NCBI GenBank assembly: GCA_007922195.1
Contig: ML682067.1
Coordinates: 6,034,466 to 6,098,465, forward strand
Reading direction: 5' to 3'
Length of the DNA: 64,000 bases
Origin: Podocnemis expansa
Taxonomy: Eukaryota; Chordata; Testudines; Podocnemididae
Under the pieces are notes generated by a model. It did not search any database, was not told where the DNA came from, and saw only the letters and a list, made by a program, of their open reading frames with translations. The position numbers and the translations under genes are program-made. Shown here one piece after another: positions 1-12,870 of the stretch (position 1 is the stretch's first letter; the number at the start of each line of letters is the position of its first letter).

Positions 1-1868
1 AAATGTAGCCCCTAAAAGACCTCTGACTACCCCCATACGTATGTGTCCCTGTTGTTGAGAAGCACTGTCTGGGAGAATAACTGCATTAACTCTGTTCTAA
101 TTTTGTAACATAGCTGCTAGTAAAGAAAGGATCCTGGAAATTTATTCTTTCTGTTGTTTAAAATGGAAGTCACAACGTTTATGGAGCCTGTTAGAAACAT
201 AACTTATAATGAAAAAATAACAACAACAAAATAAGAGATGAGTCAAATAGTTGTACATTGCATAGATCAGTGATAATTTATGGATATTAATTAGCATGAT
301 GCTATTCTGTTTTTGCCCACAGGGATCATGCAAATTGAAGATCAGTTCAGTCTCTCAAATGAAATTTATCAAAGTCAAAATATAGTGATAATTCACCCCA
401 TTATAAGTTAAAATAGACATTTTATTCCTCTTAATGAGGGAGACCATAAAAAAATGAGACGAAGCTCACATGGCTAAATACTTCCTACAAATTATGGGCC
501 TGAGTATCTGTTCTCCTGTAGCTGGTGTGGTTACTTACACCAGGGCACAGCGATGCTGCACTTCAGTACTGTCCTCCCATTTACTTGTCAGTTTGGAATC
601 TTATGTTTTCTTCTATCTCCACATCTAAACTCTTGCCAAATTCCAGAGCCCATCTTACCTGGGTGGAGGGAGGAATTTAATCTTTCTGCAAGACTCTGAG
701 AAACTGGATATTAGGAAATACAGTGTGACAGTCAACATCATATTTCAATTATTTTAGAGTTATTATGATATATTCATCTCAGTTCCTGTGGTAAGAGTTA
801 GATTTATGACCTTATTCTGCTCCCATTGAAGCAAACAGAAGAATTCCAGTTAATCATCAATGGAAGTTGAATTGGTATACAAGAATAAACATGAAAAATA
901 TTAAAAAATGCTATTTTCCTCTTTTCTGTTTTGGCTCTTCATAAAATGGGTAAGATTAATATGAATGTGAAAAAAATGGCAATGCTTCAATTTAAACTTG
1001 ATGTAGTTTAACTAATTGTATTGAAAGAAATATTGATATTTGTGTCAACATGGCTGATGCTTAAATGCATCATCTAAATGAGGTCTTTACTTTGTTAAAG
1101 GGTGAGTAGTGAACTTTAAACAAATAGATCAATGAAATGAGTCTTGGAAGCAAGGATCTTTGCATCAGTCAGTAACATTCTAATTGAGGTCTGTCTTGCA
1201 AAGTGGTATACAGAGCTAGATTCTCTACTATCTTGTGCTGAATGTACAATGGATTGAAAAAGCTCCCATTCCAACTGGGAATCAGGTAAAATCAGGGTGG
1301 GCTTGCAGTAATAGTGAAACCTAAAATATAAGCCCAGATAGTGCATTGAGGATTCCCCATGCTAGAGAATAAAGGGTCTATAATACTGCCAAAGCATCAT
1401 GGCAGGATATTCCCACTCATACGAAAATTGAAAGAGAGAATACAAAACATACTAAATAGCACATAAGAATACTATTCATATAATCAAAACCTCTGTGTCA
1501 GGATGCATAGCATAGGCCCAGCCCTGAATTGGCAGTGAAGAGATTAATCCTTCAGCCCAGTGAATGGATACAGATGTTTGTAATTGGGCTAAAAAACAAG
1601 AATGGTCAGGTGACAGTCACAGCTAGCACATCTAGCTGCTATTGCATCCTCTGGTGGTCACTGAGTAAGGCACTAAAGTGTCATTGTACCATCAACAGGA
1701 TTAACTAGGCCAAGTTGAAGGAAACGCTAGGGCTAGAATTGACAGCATGCAATAGAAGTCTTTATCCCTATTCAAATAAATTACCTGCTTCTGTGGATGT
1801 ATGATTTTGTGAATGGCTAGCTTCTCTTCATGGTTATTACTTCACATATTAAAGCAGTTTCACAGCAA
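1..1868. other. Unassigned AT-rich DNA
   Basis: I see no exon, RNA gene or recognisable repeat here. Open frames are short and unconvincing. Confidence 0.5.
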
Positions 1869-2263
1869 TGTTAGGGGACTCTGTGACAAACTGCTGTCTG
1901 AAAACTTAAAGCTAAGCCAGCCCACTATCACTGGAGCTCTAATTAATAGGGTATTTAAGCCGACTGAGTGAGCCTGTATGGGAAGGGGGCATTGGGAGCA
2001 GACGTTAGACTTATTAAGCAGGCCCCGCAAAGGCGCACAAAAGGAGAAGATGGTGGTTGGGAGAGTGACCAACCAGTTCATCTGTCTGACAGGGAAAAGC
2101 CACAGATAAGCAGCCCTGATTTAGTGACTGGAGCTGTATGCCCCCTGAGCCTGGACTGTATATGTAAATAGATAGCAGTGGGTCATGGACAGTGAATAAA
2201 GACCATTAGTGGGAGCATGAAGCTGCATCTGTGTGTGGTTTGTGAGGGAAACAGCCCTGAACA
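1869..2263 (+). mobile_element. Solo LTR, endogenous-retrovirus type
   Basis: A 395-bp block begins TGTTAGGGG and ends CCTGAACA, so it has the TG...CA ends of an LTR. It is flanked by the direct repeat GCAA (1865-1868 and 2264-2267), a 4-bp target duplication. A TATA-like TATTTAAG lies at 1952-1959 and a polyadenylation signal AATAAA at 2195-2200, in the order expected for U3-R-U5 on the + strand. No internal retroviral genes are next to it, so it is best read as a solo LTR left by recombination. A 4-bp repeat is weak evidence alone; ends, promoter and poly(A) signal together make the case. Confidence 0.55.
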
Positions 2264-5200
2264 GCAAGGGAGTGCGCATAAACCTGCTACAAACTCCCAA
2301 GAGGAAATTTCCACAAAAGGATTGACAGAATACAATTTAACATATTAAATAATAAGTGTTGCAATTGTCCCAAACTAAAGAAAAATAAAAAAGAAGCCAC
2401 CTCAGAATAAATTAGAAAGACAGTTGTTCAAAGGAAGAGCAAGAAATCAGCCAAAGAACCCACATGTGGTAAAGGCGTCAGAGAAGTTGCATAACAAGTT
2501 TGGAATTTTACTCATTAAGTGGATATACCAGACAGATAATGAAAATAAATAAATTATTGTCATAACTCTTTATTTTCATAACTTATACATGTTCTTAAAT
2601 TACATTAAGTATATTGTCATAATCCTTTGAAATTTGGGAGGAAATAAAACAGAAGTAGTCTTATTTTGGGAAAAATTTGAATGCTGGGTCTGTTGTCATG
2701 CTTATCTTTGAGCAGTGACTCAAGGAATGTTTGTTGTGAGTCAAAATCCTTAATTGATATCTTTGGGGATTCAGACATATGCCCCAGTGTGCTTATAAAT
2801 AGATCAGCATGCCTACTGCTTTTTAGATGGTGGCATTTTAAGACAGGCTGTGATGTAGCCGAACAGTGAATTCTACAGATTCACAATTTATCCTGTTTTT
2901 ATTGTTTATTTGGCAACATTTTTGAAAATTTCAGGTGGGAGAGATTAGAAAACTAGATACTGTTAATCAACATTGTGTAAATGTGGAAAATAAGCAGAAG
3001 TGAAATTTCTTATCTAAAATATAGAAGAGATTTTGTGCTCTGTGGCATACCACTAGTTATGTCTGAAGTAGCAGGGATTGGCAGTATACTACAGCTGAAA
3101 AGCAGCCATGTAGCCATTCTTTTCCATTTGTACCACCAGAAGCTCAATTTTTTGGGTACCTGTTTAATCCTTGCCTCTTAGTGACAGGCAGTAAATTTTG
3201 TTTTTTGGCTGGAAGGGCCACCAGAACATGTTCATGATCCTTGACATATTTGAGATACATTGTCCAAAGTTGTATAGTGGCACCTTTTGTTTCAGGAGAA
3301 ATGTAAATATACTTCAGATATCATTATTGCAGATTAGTAAAACAAGCATTGTTATGTGGGGTAACACTGTGAGTAGAAAGCTCATTTTGCACTTAGGGGA
3401 TCTCTACCCAGGTGCTGAAAGGGGTAATTTTTATCTTGAGTTGACATTTTCCTGCTGGCTCTGGTGGAGCAAATACGCCAACGACAGGAGGGTATCACCA
3501 CAGATGTAAGTGAATATTTTGCTTCTAACATCTCAAGTGATTTCACATGAAATTTGTCTTTTGAGAAAAGGCTAGGAATAGAAAGCATATAGATTGGTTT
3601 AAGTTTACGGGCATATACTTAGGAAGATGACACTTGACGGAACTACCATAATCATTTAGTCCAATCTGTATAATATAAGCCATAGAACTTCACTTAGTAA
3701 GTCTTGCATCAAGTCAAATAACTGGTACTGAAACTAGAGTATGTCTTTTAGAAAGACATCCCATTTTGACTTATAGACTTTAAGTGATGGAGAACCTATC
3801 ATATCTCTGGATAAGATGCTAAGGTGAGTAATACCTTCACTGCTAAATTAGTGTCTTCCTATTTGAATTTACTCTAGCTTGAAATAAGTGAATATGTGCA
3901 CATACATGTGTTGGAATTGCATGGAACTGGATGGAGATGTGGTCTGCTCAGAGTTCTATATCATTTTCATATGTGAAAATTAAAAATATAAAGGAAGGAG
4001 GTAATTGCTTTCCAAAATGTTATGCTGAGAAACCACAGGATTTTTAGATATACAAGGGATCTATTTTGTACTGCAGAGGTGGATGAGTAGAAAACAGTAT
4101 AATGTTTCATCAAGGCACTGAAGATGGAAAAACTGCCAGACAGATGAGATTTGAGGTAGCAGGAGAAGGAACATGAGAGGGAAGATGGGAAGGGATATAT
4201 AAAGAGGAAGAGTAAAAATTTCCAGAGCTTTTGCTCCGAAGGGAAATATAGGCTTGACTGAGTTTACAACTGATCTGGGCATAAAAGCTTTATTAACTTA
4301 ACAGCAACAAAAACATTTTTTAAACGTGTGGGGTATTTTTTTTCCAGATTTTATTAGAAGAAACACCTTAATAGTTCCCTTAGGTAACCTATAGTCATTG
4401 TTCAACATAAACAAGTGATGAATCTTGGATTCCAAAACTACAGTGATATCCTGAAGCTGAAATTCATGGTTTCTCTGTCCACCAATAAAAATATTTTAAA
4501 CTACCATTTCTTTGAAAATAGTTTTCGTTTTCTATAATATACACTTTATATAACCCATCAAGCACATATTCTACTTATGCTTTTTTCAGGACAATAATTC
4601 TAGTGTTACAGTGAGACAAGTGACATTGACTTGTAAGGCTGTCTATGGTTTTCATTTTATATCTCTGTGTTCATTTTCACATTTTATTCAGAAAATAGTT
4701 GTAGTAGTTTTACCAAGAGAGCAAGAAGCATCAGAAATCTTGTCTTGTGCCACTTCCTAACACAAACTGCACTAAAATCTTCTAGTTCTGATCCATGCTT
4801 TTGGTTTCATATGTTGTAATTTGAACACTCTTTGAGGAGGGAAAGCTATACCCACTCAAGGAATGGTTAATACGTGAGAAAATGCTTGTTGATGTAACTG
4901 ACTTTGCAATTATTGAACAATAAAAACCTTCCAACTAATTAAAAAGCTGGCAAAGAGCTGCCCTCAACTCCACTTATTGACTGCAGATATCTTAGGCTTT
5001 TTTCATTCAGATTCCAGACTGAGGCACAGAACAGAATGTAGTGTTTCTATGGATAAATGAACCCCACGGACAAGGAGGACAGCCTTGTGACTTCTATTTT
5101 TAAGTGACTAGTTTTGGGCACTCAGTCTGAGTTGCCTTGAAGGAGCCTGATTTGCAGAGGGCAGGTGTTCAGCACCTTCTGAAAATCAGACCCTTTTTTG

Positions 5201-5848
5201 AAGGTGTCTTAAATGCAGCACCCAAAAATGGGGTCATCCAGCACCTAGGTTGCATTAGCTTTTATGTGAGATTGGAATATTTTGCAGTCTTAAATTATAG
5301 TTCATGTTTCCCCTTTAATACATTTTGACAATATTTTCCAAGCTAATGATTCATACCAAAATAAATTCTGTAGTCTATTTCTTTTGAACAAATTGACCTT
5401 TTTCTTTTTTCATTTGGAATTAGCGGTGATATTCCAGAGGTACACTTATTGTATAGGAAAGTAAAATAATAAATTCTTTTCTTATGGTATTGACAGGGTG
5501 GGTAAAAATTACAGGCGTATGTTCTGCCCTCTTTGGGGAAATTAAATGGCATTGAGAACCGAAGAAGCTGTGTTAATGTCTTTTGTTTCCACAAAATGAC
5601 TCCTCAGTTTGATTTCTTGAACCTTAGCTTTGGTAATCTGCATGGCTTTATGTGTCTCAGCCTGACTCTGCAATCAAATAATCACTTCCTTTTGTTTGCC
5701 CTCATTCATTTCATGCCTCCTCCATGGGTCTTACATTTCAATAATCTTTTGCTTTTGACCAGCATCCAATCTAAGCCCTACAGCTCCTGACATCATTAAT
5801 CTATTGTGGAAAATACAGACATGTAAATATTTCCCTTATCATGGACCA
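2264..5848. other. Unassigned AT-rich DNA
   Basis: No gene or clear repeat recognised. The open frames are under about 100 codons and resemble no family I know. Confidence 0.45.
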
Positions 5849-5870
5849 TAGATAGATAGATAGATAGATA
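5849..5870. repeat. GATA microsatellite
   Basis: About five tandem GATA units in AT-rich DNA. Confidence 0.8.
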
Positions 5871-5978
5871 ATTTGGTATTTGTGTTATTTACATACTGCA
5901 TTGGTTAAAAAAAAGTACTTTTTCTTCTGAACTTTCATGGAAGCAGATGCAGTGAAAGCTTGGATCAGCTTCAAAATT

Positions 5979-6032
5979 GGTGTAAATCAGTGTAGCTCTA
6001 TTGATTTCAGCACAGCAGTGTTGATTTACAAT
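5979..6032. repeat. Ancient short palindromic repeat
   Basis: An imperfect palindrome: TGTAAATCAGTG on the left and AGTGTTGATTTACA on the right, around a TATTGATTTCA centre. It resembles the old amniote palindromes of the form TGTAAATC...TTGACTTCAAT...GATTTACA. Related fragments are at 18704, 56565 and 59656. Confidence 0.45.
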
Positions 6033-6069
6033 TAAAAATGTGGCTCTTTAATTTTTGACCAAATGATAT

Positions 6070-6160
6070 CAAACTGATATCCTACCTGTGAAATGGGGAT
6101 GATAATACAGGTTAATCTCTTAAAGAATTGTGAGCCTCAGATGAAAGATACATCCTTAAA
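6070..6160 (+). mobile_element. MIR-type SINE fragment
   Basis: The stretch CCTGTGAAATGGGGATGATA and the following GTGAGCCTCAGATGA match the 3' half of the amniote MIR SINE consensus in forward orientation. The 5' tRNA-related half is missing or too diverged. Confidence 0.5.
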
Positions 6161-6198
6161 TAATTAATTATTAATTATTATTATTGTTATTATTATGT
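6161..6198. repeat. TTA-rich simple repeat
   Basis: Degenerate (TTA)n / (TTAA)n run directly after the MIR fragment, possibly grown from its tail. Confidence 0.6.
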
Positions 6199-7706
6199 GC
6201 ATTTTATTAAAAAATTTATTTGTTTTATTGTGGCTTTGTTTTCATAGAGTTTTCTTTGTTTTACAAACGTCAGCCTCTTCCAACTCACAATCCTTCCAAG
6301 AGTAGAGACCATTACAGACATAGGGAGGTATAGTTTCAAAGTGCTGTGTGGGAGGTATTAGCACAAATCCTGTTATACAGGAACAGATTTTAGCACATAC
6401 CTCACTTGCAGTGCTTTGAAAATGTATCCCTTCATATAAAAATACCTTCATGGGTGCTATACGAACAGATTTCTGCACTCTATTAACAGAGATTTGTATT
6501 CTTTGAAGAGCTGACAATTCAAATTAACCCTTTGAGTGACAAACAATTGAGCAATCTATGATTGCCCAGCAGTTTGAGAATTTTTTTCTCAAGAGATTTA
6601 CTTAAAAGCTACACACTTTTGGTAAAATTTTATCTTGGTACAACAAACACCTGAGAAACTACATTAACACTAACAAATTAAATCAACCAACATAATGAAA
6701 CAGAACACGAACTAGGAGTTATGGGGACCTGAATTTTTTTGTTTTGTTTTGTTTTTGAGTTCCTGGTGTTTCCACTGAAATCTGCACTGAAATCCATCAA
6801 AAAAAAAAAAAAGCATGCACAATTTTTTTGTAACGTCTTGATGTATGAGAATTTCAGCTGCAGCTTTTTGTGGTGTGTATTCAATCTGGAACAGCAACAC
6901 ATAAAAAGAAGAATTGCCATGCTAGCTCAAAACAATTGTCTATTTGACTTGACTCTCCTGATTGAGAGTGGCAAATGCTAAATGCTTCAAAGGAAAGATG
7001 CAAGGAACCTTGTAGAGGGCAATTTTAGAAGAATGTTTCTCATAGAGGTCATTTCTACCTAATATCTGGTGATTGGCTTGTGCCCCAAAGCATCAATTTT
7101 CTTTAAAAAAAAAAAGTCAACGCTATCTTTTGAAACATGGATGTTCTCATTATCTGAATAAATATCTAATCCCTTTTTAAAAAAAATCCTATTAAGCTCT
7201 TATCCTGAAAGATATTTAGTGGCAATAAAGTCTTCTATGGAAGTACCTTAAGGCCTTGTGAGCAAAAAGACATTTCATTTCATAAATTTTAGCTATTCTG
7301 TCTTTCAGTTATATAAGGTATTTCTTGTTCTTGTATTATGAGAAGAGAGGCTAAGTCAGAATCATCCAGTTTACTTTCTCTTTGCCATTCATTGCTTTAC
7401 TTTTTAGCATATCCCATATTCATTTCCTGTGTAAACCAAACAGTTCCAGTCTCTCTTCATATTGAAATCTTTCCATGTCTCTAAATATACTTGTTGCCCA
7501 TCTCTGACTCCTTTCTTTTTCTGCTCTATCTGTTTTGATTTAGCATGGCTATATTATTCCGGGTTAGGGTATCTTTTATGCCTTTGTTTTATTTGGTGTT
7601 GATGTGATGTTACCTATATTATTTCATTCTTTATACATCCTAACTTTTTCTTTGCCTTTTGTCCTTGTTGCATGTTGGGCAATGGTTTGCACTGAGCTGT
7701 CCCAAT
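6199..7706. other. Unassigned AT-rich DNA
   Basis: No gene or family recognised. It contains several A or T homopolymer runs (for example 6740-6760 and 6800-6812). Confidence 0.45.
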
Positions 7707-8270
7707 AATCATTAGAATCATAGAAACTGAAAAGGATGATGAGAGGTCATCGAGTTTAGTCACCTGCACTCATGACAGGACTAAGTACCCTCTTAAACCA
7801 TCCCTGACAGGTGCTTGTCTAACCTGCTCTTAAAAACTTGCAAGTTCAGTTATTTTTTTCTGGAGTAAATTTAAGTCTACTGAAAGCCTAGCAATGTGTG
7901 TGAACAGTTTGAATTATTCCTTCCAGGGTACACTACCTTGCACTTTTCCGTATTAAATACTTTCTTCCTTTGCACTGCCCATTTACTCATCTTTATTAGG
8001 TTCCACGGATGTTTCTCACCGTGTCTTTATTCTTGCTTAGTCTAAGTAACTTGTTTGTTTTACTGAACTAGATTAACAAACCTGCCCTTTGGAACTTGGT
8101 GACTAATTTTGTTATCTGCAGATTTTGGCATCTCACTGTTCATACCTGTTTCCAGGTTATTCATAAAAATATGAACTAAGAATGAGCACAGTACACAACC
8201 TGAAGGCAGATTCTTTTGCCATGTTGAAAACTAATGATTTTTCCAGTCATTTGCTTTATATTTCTTCAGG
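7707..8270 (-). mobile_element. CR1 LINE 3' end, truncated
   Basis: The left edge AGAATCATAGAAACTG is the reverse complement of the CR1 3' terminus. It continues with the usual turtle CR1 3' region (GGTCATCGAGTTTAGTCACC, CAGGTGCTTGTCTAACCTGC). Diverged CR1-like sequence goes on to about 8270, including the TTATCTGCAGATTTTGGCAT part seen in other CR1 copies. The element therefore reads on the minus strand with its 3' end at 7707. No reverse transcriptase frame remains. Confidence 0.7.
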
Positions 8271-8903
8271 CTCGTCTACAAACACAATACCACCGCTGCA
8301 GAGGGACAGTTGTAATATTTAGTGAAGACATTATCTATGCTGAAGGGAGAGCTTTTACCTGAGAAGTAGAAGCTATGTCCATGGGAAGTCCCTGCAGTAA
8401 CAGTGTCTGCACCAGAAGCTTGTTTGTGGCATTTGGCTGATTTTCCACACCCCTGAGTGACATACTTATCCTGACACAAATTTGTGTGTAGATCAAATCT
8501 TAGCTAGTTTGTAGTTCACAAAAGACATTTATTTGCCTTTCATCCATTAATTGCTATTGCCTTAATAAACTTCAACCTCAACTTTTTTTTTTAACCAAAC
8601 AATTGTAACCTTCATACAGCTTTAGCCATGGAGTGCAGGGAAAAATCCCTCAAAAGAAGTGGGATACCCTTTGATTTTGTTATAAATTTAAAGAAAAGTA
8701 ATACCCCAAATTAGACTTTTTCTATGTGCTTGTAAGTGGAAATGGGTAGGAGGTAAACTGGGAAAAAAATTCTGTGAGCATTCCGTCAATTTAAAATGAA
8801 TTAAGACATGCTAACACTCCTTTATGTTCACAGACATTCCTTCAAATATTTCCTCTGTGAATGTTCAAGGTAAGCAAATCAGAAGCTAGCATTCCAAAGC
8901 TGG

Positions 8904-8945
8904 CGTGTGTGTGGGTGTAGGTGTGTGGGTGGGTGGGTGTGTGTT
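8904..8945. repeat. GT-rich simple repeat
   Basis: Interrupted (GT)n and (GGGT)n units. Confidence 0.75.
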
Positions 8946-9338
8946 TTTAAATGGGGTGGGACACTGTCACAGATGGAGGATATATTTCCAAAACTATATT
9001 TACCAGAACCTTGACACAGAAGCAGTTCAATGAGTCAGTGGAGGATCTGCCAGCATCCTTTGCAGCTATTAAGATTATCGTCATTGTATATTTATATTAC
9101 AGTTTGGAAGGTTCCTTATAAATGCATTAGAAGACAAGGTATCTACCCAAAGAATTTACAACAGAGAAGTCAAAGAAAAGGTGAGGAAAAGGGGTACAGC
9201 ATAATCAGAATAATGGTTGGCTATATATATATAGTGTATGAGGAGAGGATGGGTGTGGGTATTGAGTGAGGAAATAGTGAAGAGGTTGATAATAGTTAAT
9301 AGGGCCAAGCCTGTGCATAAAATTACTCTGGGTGAGGT

Positions 9339-9362
9339 TGTTTTGTTTTGTTTTGTTTTTTT
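9339..9362. repeat. TTTTG simple repeat
   Basis: Tandem TTTTG units ending in a T run. Confidence 0.75.
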
Positions 9363-10648
9363 CCTAAACTGCACCTCTGGGTAAATGGTAGATCAGAGTC
9401 CCACAGAGTGCATGGAAGATAATGGAGACAGTAAGGCAGTGTTCTTCTCTTGGCTGTTCCATACACACAAAGAAAAATAAATGTGCTCCACCCATTATTT
9501 CAATCTAGGGAATACAAATAATAAATTACAACTAACGAAGAACAAAAGAAAAGAATACAAAACATACACACAAGTAAATTTGAATATTGAATAACTCTGA
9601 GGAAATCCCAATCTGTTCACTGACATTCCACAAGGCAAAGTGGCTAAATTGGTTGAGTATACCATCTGCTGCAAATTATTCCCTGAGGTCTAGTATGGGG
9701 GCAATAATCCAAAATAATTTCCTCTGCTTAAACAGTACCTATGGTTTAGCTTTTTCTGCACTTTTCTATACAAATGTGTCCTACATAAAACTTATAGAAA
9801 ACTTCTATGAAATTTAACATGCATGAAATGAATGGGAGTTGATAGAAATTATTCTAACCAATGTACAAAATTTAATAGAAAACGATACTATTTCTGTAGT
9901 GTTTCAAAACAGCCTATAGAGTTTAATCAAACTCCAGCTATAGAACTGCTAGCTAGATATTCATTTACAAATACTGTTGAAATTATTATTAAATTATGAC
10001 ACCTACCCATAAGACAACAGAAAAATATTGAGTTTAATACAATGAACAGTGAAAATTTAGGTTATATGCAAGGTTTGGTGAGAGTGTATGTAGTGATGCT
10101 GCAGTTTCTTTTTAAAAAGGGCATCTAAGAATGATTATACAATAAGAGAGCAAAATATTTCCAGGCACCTAGTACCTAATAAGAATTCAGTAAAGGTAAC
10201 TATTCTATTGGACCGTGGACTCCTAATATTATAGTTGCACAGAGCATCTTGAATTAAAATCAGATAGCCGTGATGATCTCTTTTATCTGTTTGCATATCT
10301 GAATTTAATGAGCTTGCAAGTTTAGTACTTCTGAGGGGGAAATGGAACTCACTCCTGTGCCTGACCTCACAGCCCTTATGGCAAAGGCCTGTAGACGTTT
10401 ATAGAAAATGACAGCCTTTCTAAGGTTTTGAATCCGATAAAGATTGATACAAAATTATGTTCCTCATATAAAATGCTATTATTTGGCTCAAAAATAATAT
10501 CTACTGACTATTCCATAGTTTTTTCAGGTAATTTCTAGACCCTGTTGCATTGTCACATAATCTTGTTGGCTTTATCTATATATATGCACTTTTATGTATG
10601 TGAATAATCCCAGTTGTATTTAACAAAGCATTTAAACATATACTTAGA

Positions 10649-10721
10649 AGTTTCTAGAAGGGTAGCCATGTTAGTCTGTGTACAGCAAAAACAACAAGAA
10701 TCCTGTAGCACCTTATAGACT
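10649..10721 (-). mobile_element. Truncated hammerhead-type retroelement copy
   Basis: It carries the shared tail (rc TTAGTCTATAAGGTGC, and GGTAGCCATGTTAGTCTG on the + strand) of a reptile repeat that occurs at least nine times here. It is flanked by the 14-bp direct repeat AACATATACTTAGA (10635-10648 and 10722-10735; a few bases may belong to the element). Such long duplications indicate insertion by target-primed reverse transcription. The ribozyme-like part is absent from this copy. Confidence 0.7.
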
Positions 10722-10859
10722 AACATATACTTAGATACCCATGATGGGCCTGAGACATACATATGGAAGCCAGCAAACTTCTGCTTCTTCAGAGCGTTCA
10801 GATCACTTTTTAAATGCTTTGTTGGATAGGGAATGTATCACTTACAATCTTAAGTTTGA

Positions 10860-11640
10860 ACACATAGAAACATAGGAAAGGAAAAGGACTTTAGAGTCAG
10901 TCAAGTCCCCTGCATTTTTGGCAGGAGCAAGCATTACCTAGACAGGTAGTTGTCTAACCTGCTCTTAAAAATCTGCAGTGATGGAGAGTCCACAAACTTC
11001 CTAGGCAATTTATTCCACTAATTAATTATCCTGAGAGTTAGGAAGTTTTCCTAATGTCCAACCTGAAAGTCTCTTGTTGCAATTTAAGCCCTTCATTTCT
11101 TGTTCTATCCTCAGAGGTTAAGGAGAATATTTTAGCTTCTTCCTCCCTGTAACAACTTTTATGTACTCAAAAATTGTGTCATGTCCTTTCTCCATCTCCC
11201 TTTTCAAGACTAAAAAAAACCTATGTTTCAAGACTAAACAAACCTTCATATGTCATGGTTTCTAGACCTTTAGTCATTTCTGTTGCTCTTCTCTGGACTT
11301 TCTCCAGTTTGCTCACATCATTCCTGAAATGTGGCACCCAGAACTGGATACAATACTCCAAATGAGGCCTAATCATTAGGAATAGAGTGGAAGAATTACT
11401 TCTCATGTATTGGTCCGGCTAATACATCCCAGAAAGATATTTTCTTTCATTTCCCCTGTAGCGTTACACTGTTAACAGAACCACACCCAGAACTGATCCT
11501 TTTTGGACCCCACTCAGTATATCCTTTTGACTTGAATATCAGCCACTGATACTACTCTCTGGGAACGATTTGCCAAATAGTTATCCACCCATTTTATAGT
11601 ATATCCATCTAGACTGTATTTCTTAAGATGCTAAGTGCTT
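10860..11640 (-). mobile_element. CR1 LINE 3' region, long copy
   Basis: About 780 bp match the turtle CR1 3' region in reverse: CAGTCAAGTCCCCTGC, CTAACCTGCTCTTAAAAA, GAGGTTAAGGAGAA, CTGGACTTTCTCCAGTTT, CATTCCTGAAATGTGGC, and AACTGATCCTTTTTGGACCC. The sense strand is minus. A minus-strand open frame at 11221-11406 is a relic of CR1 coding sequence: its residues [18 protein letters not shown] resemble the CR1 RT C-terminal segment. Only the 3' part is present, as is usual for 5'-truncated LINEs. Confidence 0.8.
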
Positions 11641-11668
11641 TGCAGAACTTCAACCTAAATTGTATAGT

Positions 11669-11928
11669 CAAGTTCCAAAGGGGCGGCCGTGTTAGTCTCG
11701 TAAAGAAGAAAAAAAAAAAACCAAAAAAAAACCAACACCCCCCCCCCCCCGAGGAGTCTTGTGGCACTTAAAGACTAACAGATTTATTTATTGCATGAGC
11801 TTTCATGGGAGAATATCCCACTTTGTCAGACACAGTGTCTGATGAAGTGGAATATTCTCCCATGAAAGCTCATGCAATAAATAAATCTGTTAGTCTTTAA
11901 GTGCCACAAGACTCCTCGGTTTTTTTTT
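11669..11928. mobile_element. Hammerhead-type retroelement, inverted dimer
   Basis: A minus copy (about 11669-11834) is joined head-to-head to a plus copy (about 11835-11928). The arms 11750-11834 and 11835-11920 are nearly perfect reverse complements of about 85 bp, so a single strand could form a long hairpin. The whole unit is flanked by the 14-bp direct repeat CTAAATTGTATAGT (11655-11668 and 11929-11942), so the dimer was inserted as one event. The plus arm keeps CTGATGA and GAAA of a hammerhead-like core but has lost the GCAT side of stem I; the minus arm has CTGACAA. Confidence 0.8.
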
Positions 11929-11942
11929 CTAAATTGTATAGT

Positions 11943-12870
11943 ACTTCTTCACAATTTTTTTCCACAAAATGTTCTACTTAATTTTATAATAAAACCAGAA
12001 AATTTGGAATCATTGAGAGATTTGGGAACAGATGGCGTGCAGGACTGGGACAAATGTGAGTAAAACAGAAGAAGATTTTAATACTTCTTTTTCAAAAAAA
12101 ATAATCTCACTCTCAAGATTAGATTTGTACCACATGTGCATTATCTGACACCATTTATGGGTGGTTATCAGGCTAGAGACAAAGGGGAATTCATAAAAGT
12201 CAGTTTCTCATTCAAATACAAAACAAACCACCAAACCAAAAACAGTACCATGAGTGAGGCAGTCTCTTGAATAGCAATGAAAAAGTAACTCTATGTGAAA
12301 TTTCATTTATGAATGGTTGGCAAGATCAATGTGCTTGCCTACAGCTTGTGAATTAATATCCCCAATGATCAAGGAATAAGACACTACACACAGGATCTTG
12401 TACTTCATTGCAAACTTCTTGCCATAAGTAAGTTTGTATTCTTTCTCATCATTTATAAGACGCATTCCCTTCCCCCACTCCTTTGGAAATAATACCTCAT
12501 AAATCAATATAATGCATTAAGTAGATTTCCATTATTCTTTCAGGCAGGAATTTTACTGTTAAACTACTTACATGCCAATAAGGACGAGAAGCTATTCTTA
12601 CAGATTTCCATTGAGATCTATGGAGAGGTGTGCTCATCAAGGCACCACATAGTTATAAGTGATCTGGACTGTGCAATCACCACATCAAATGGTACAAAAT
12701 AGTGTTTGTATTGCCATGTCAGCAATTTTTCTGTTGCAGAAATTTGACCCACTGCAAAAATTTCTGCCCAGACTTAAAAAACAAACAAACAAGAAATTAT
12801 GCTAATTACAAAAGAAGCTGTTTTCTTAATTTTGGGAATTCTGTTTTGCTGAATACATATATGGAAACAG
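11943..12870. other. Unassigned AT-rich DNA
   Basis: No gene or repeat family recognised. Confidence 0.45.

Larger units (their letters stand above)
8271..10635. other. Unassigned AT-rich DNA with simple repeats
   Basis: No gene recognised. It includes a GT/GGGTGT-rich tract at about 8904-8945 and a (TTTTG)n tract at about 9339-9362. Confidence 0.45.

Noticed and set aside
11249..11406. Minus-strand frame resembling a reverse transcriptase tail
   Set aside because: It is the known CR1 3' coding relic, not a separate gene; included under the CR1 entry.
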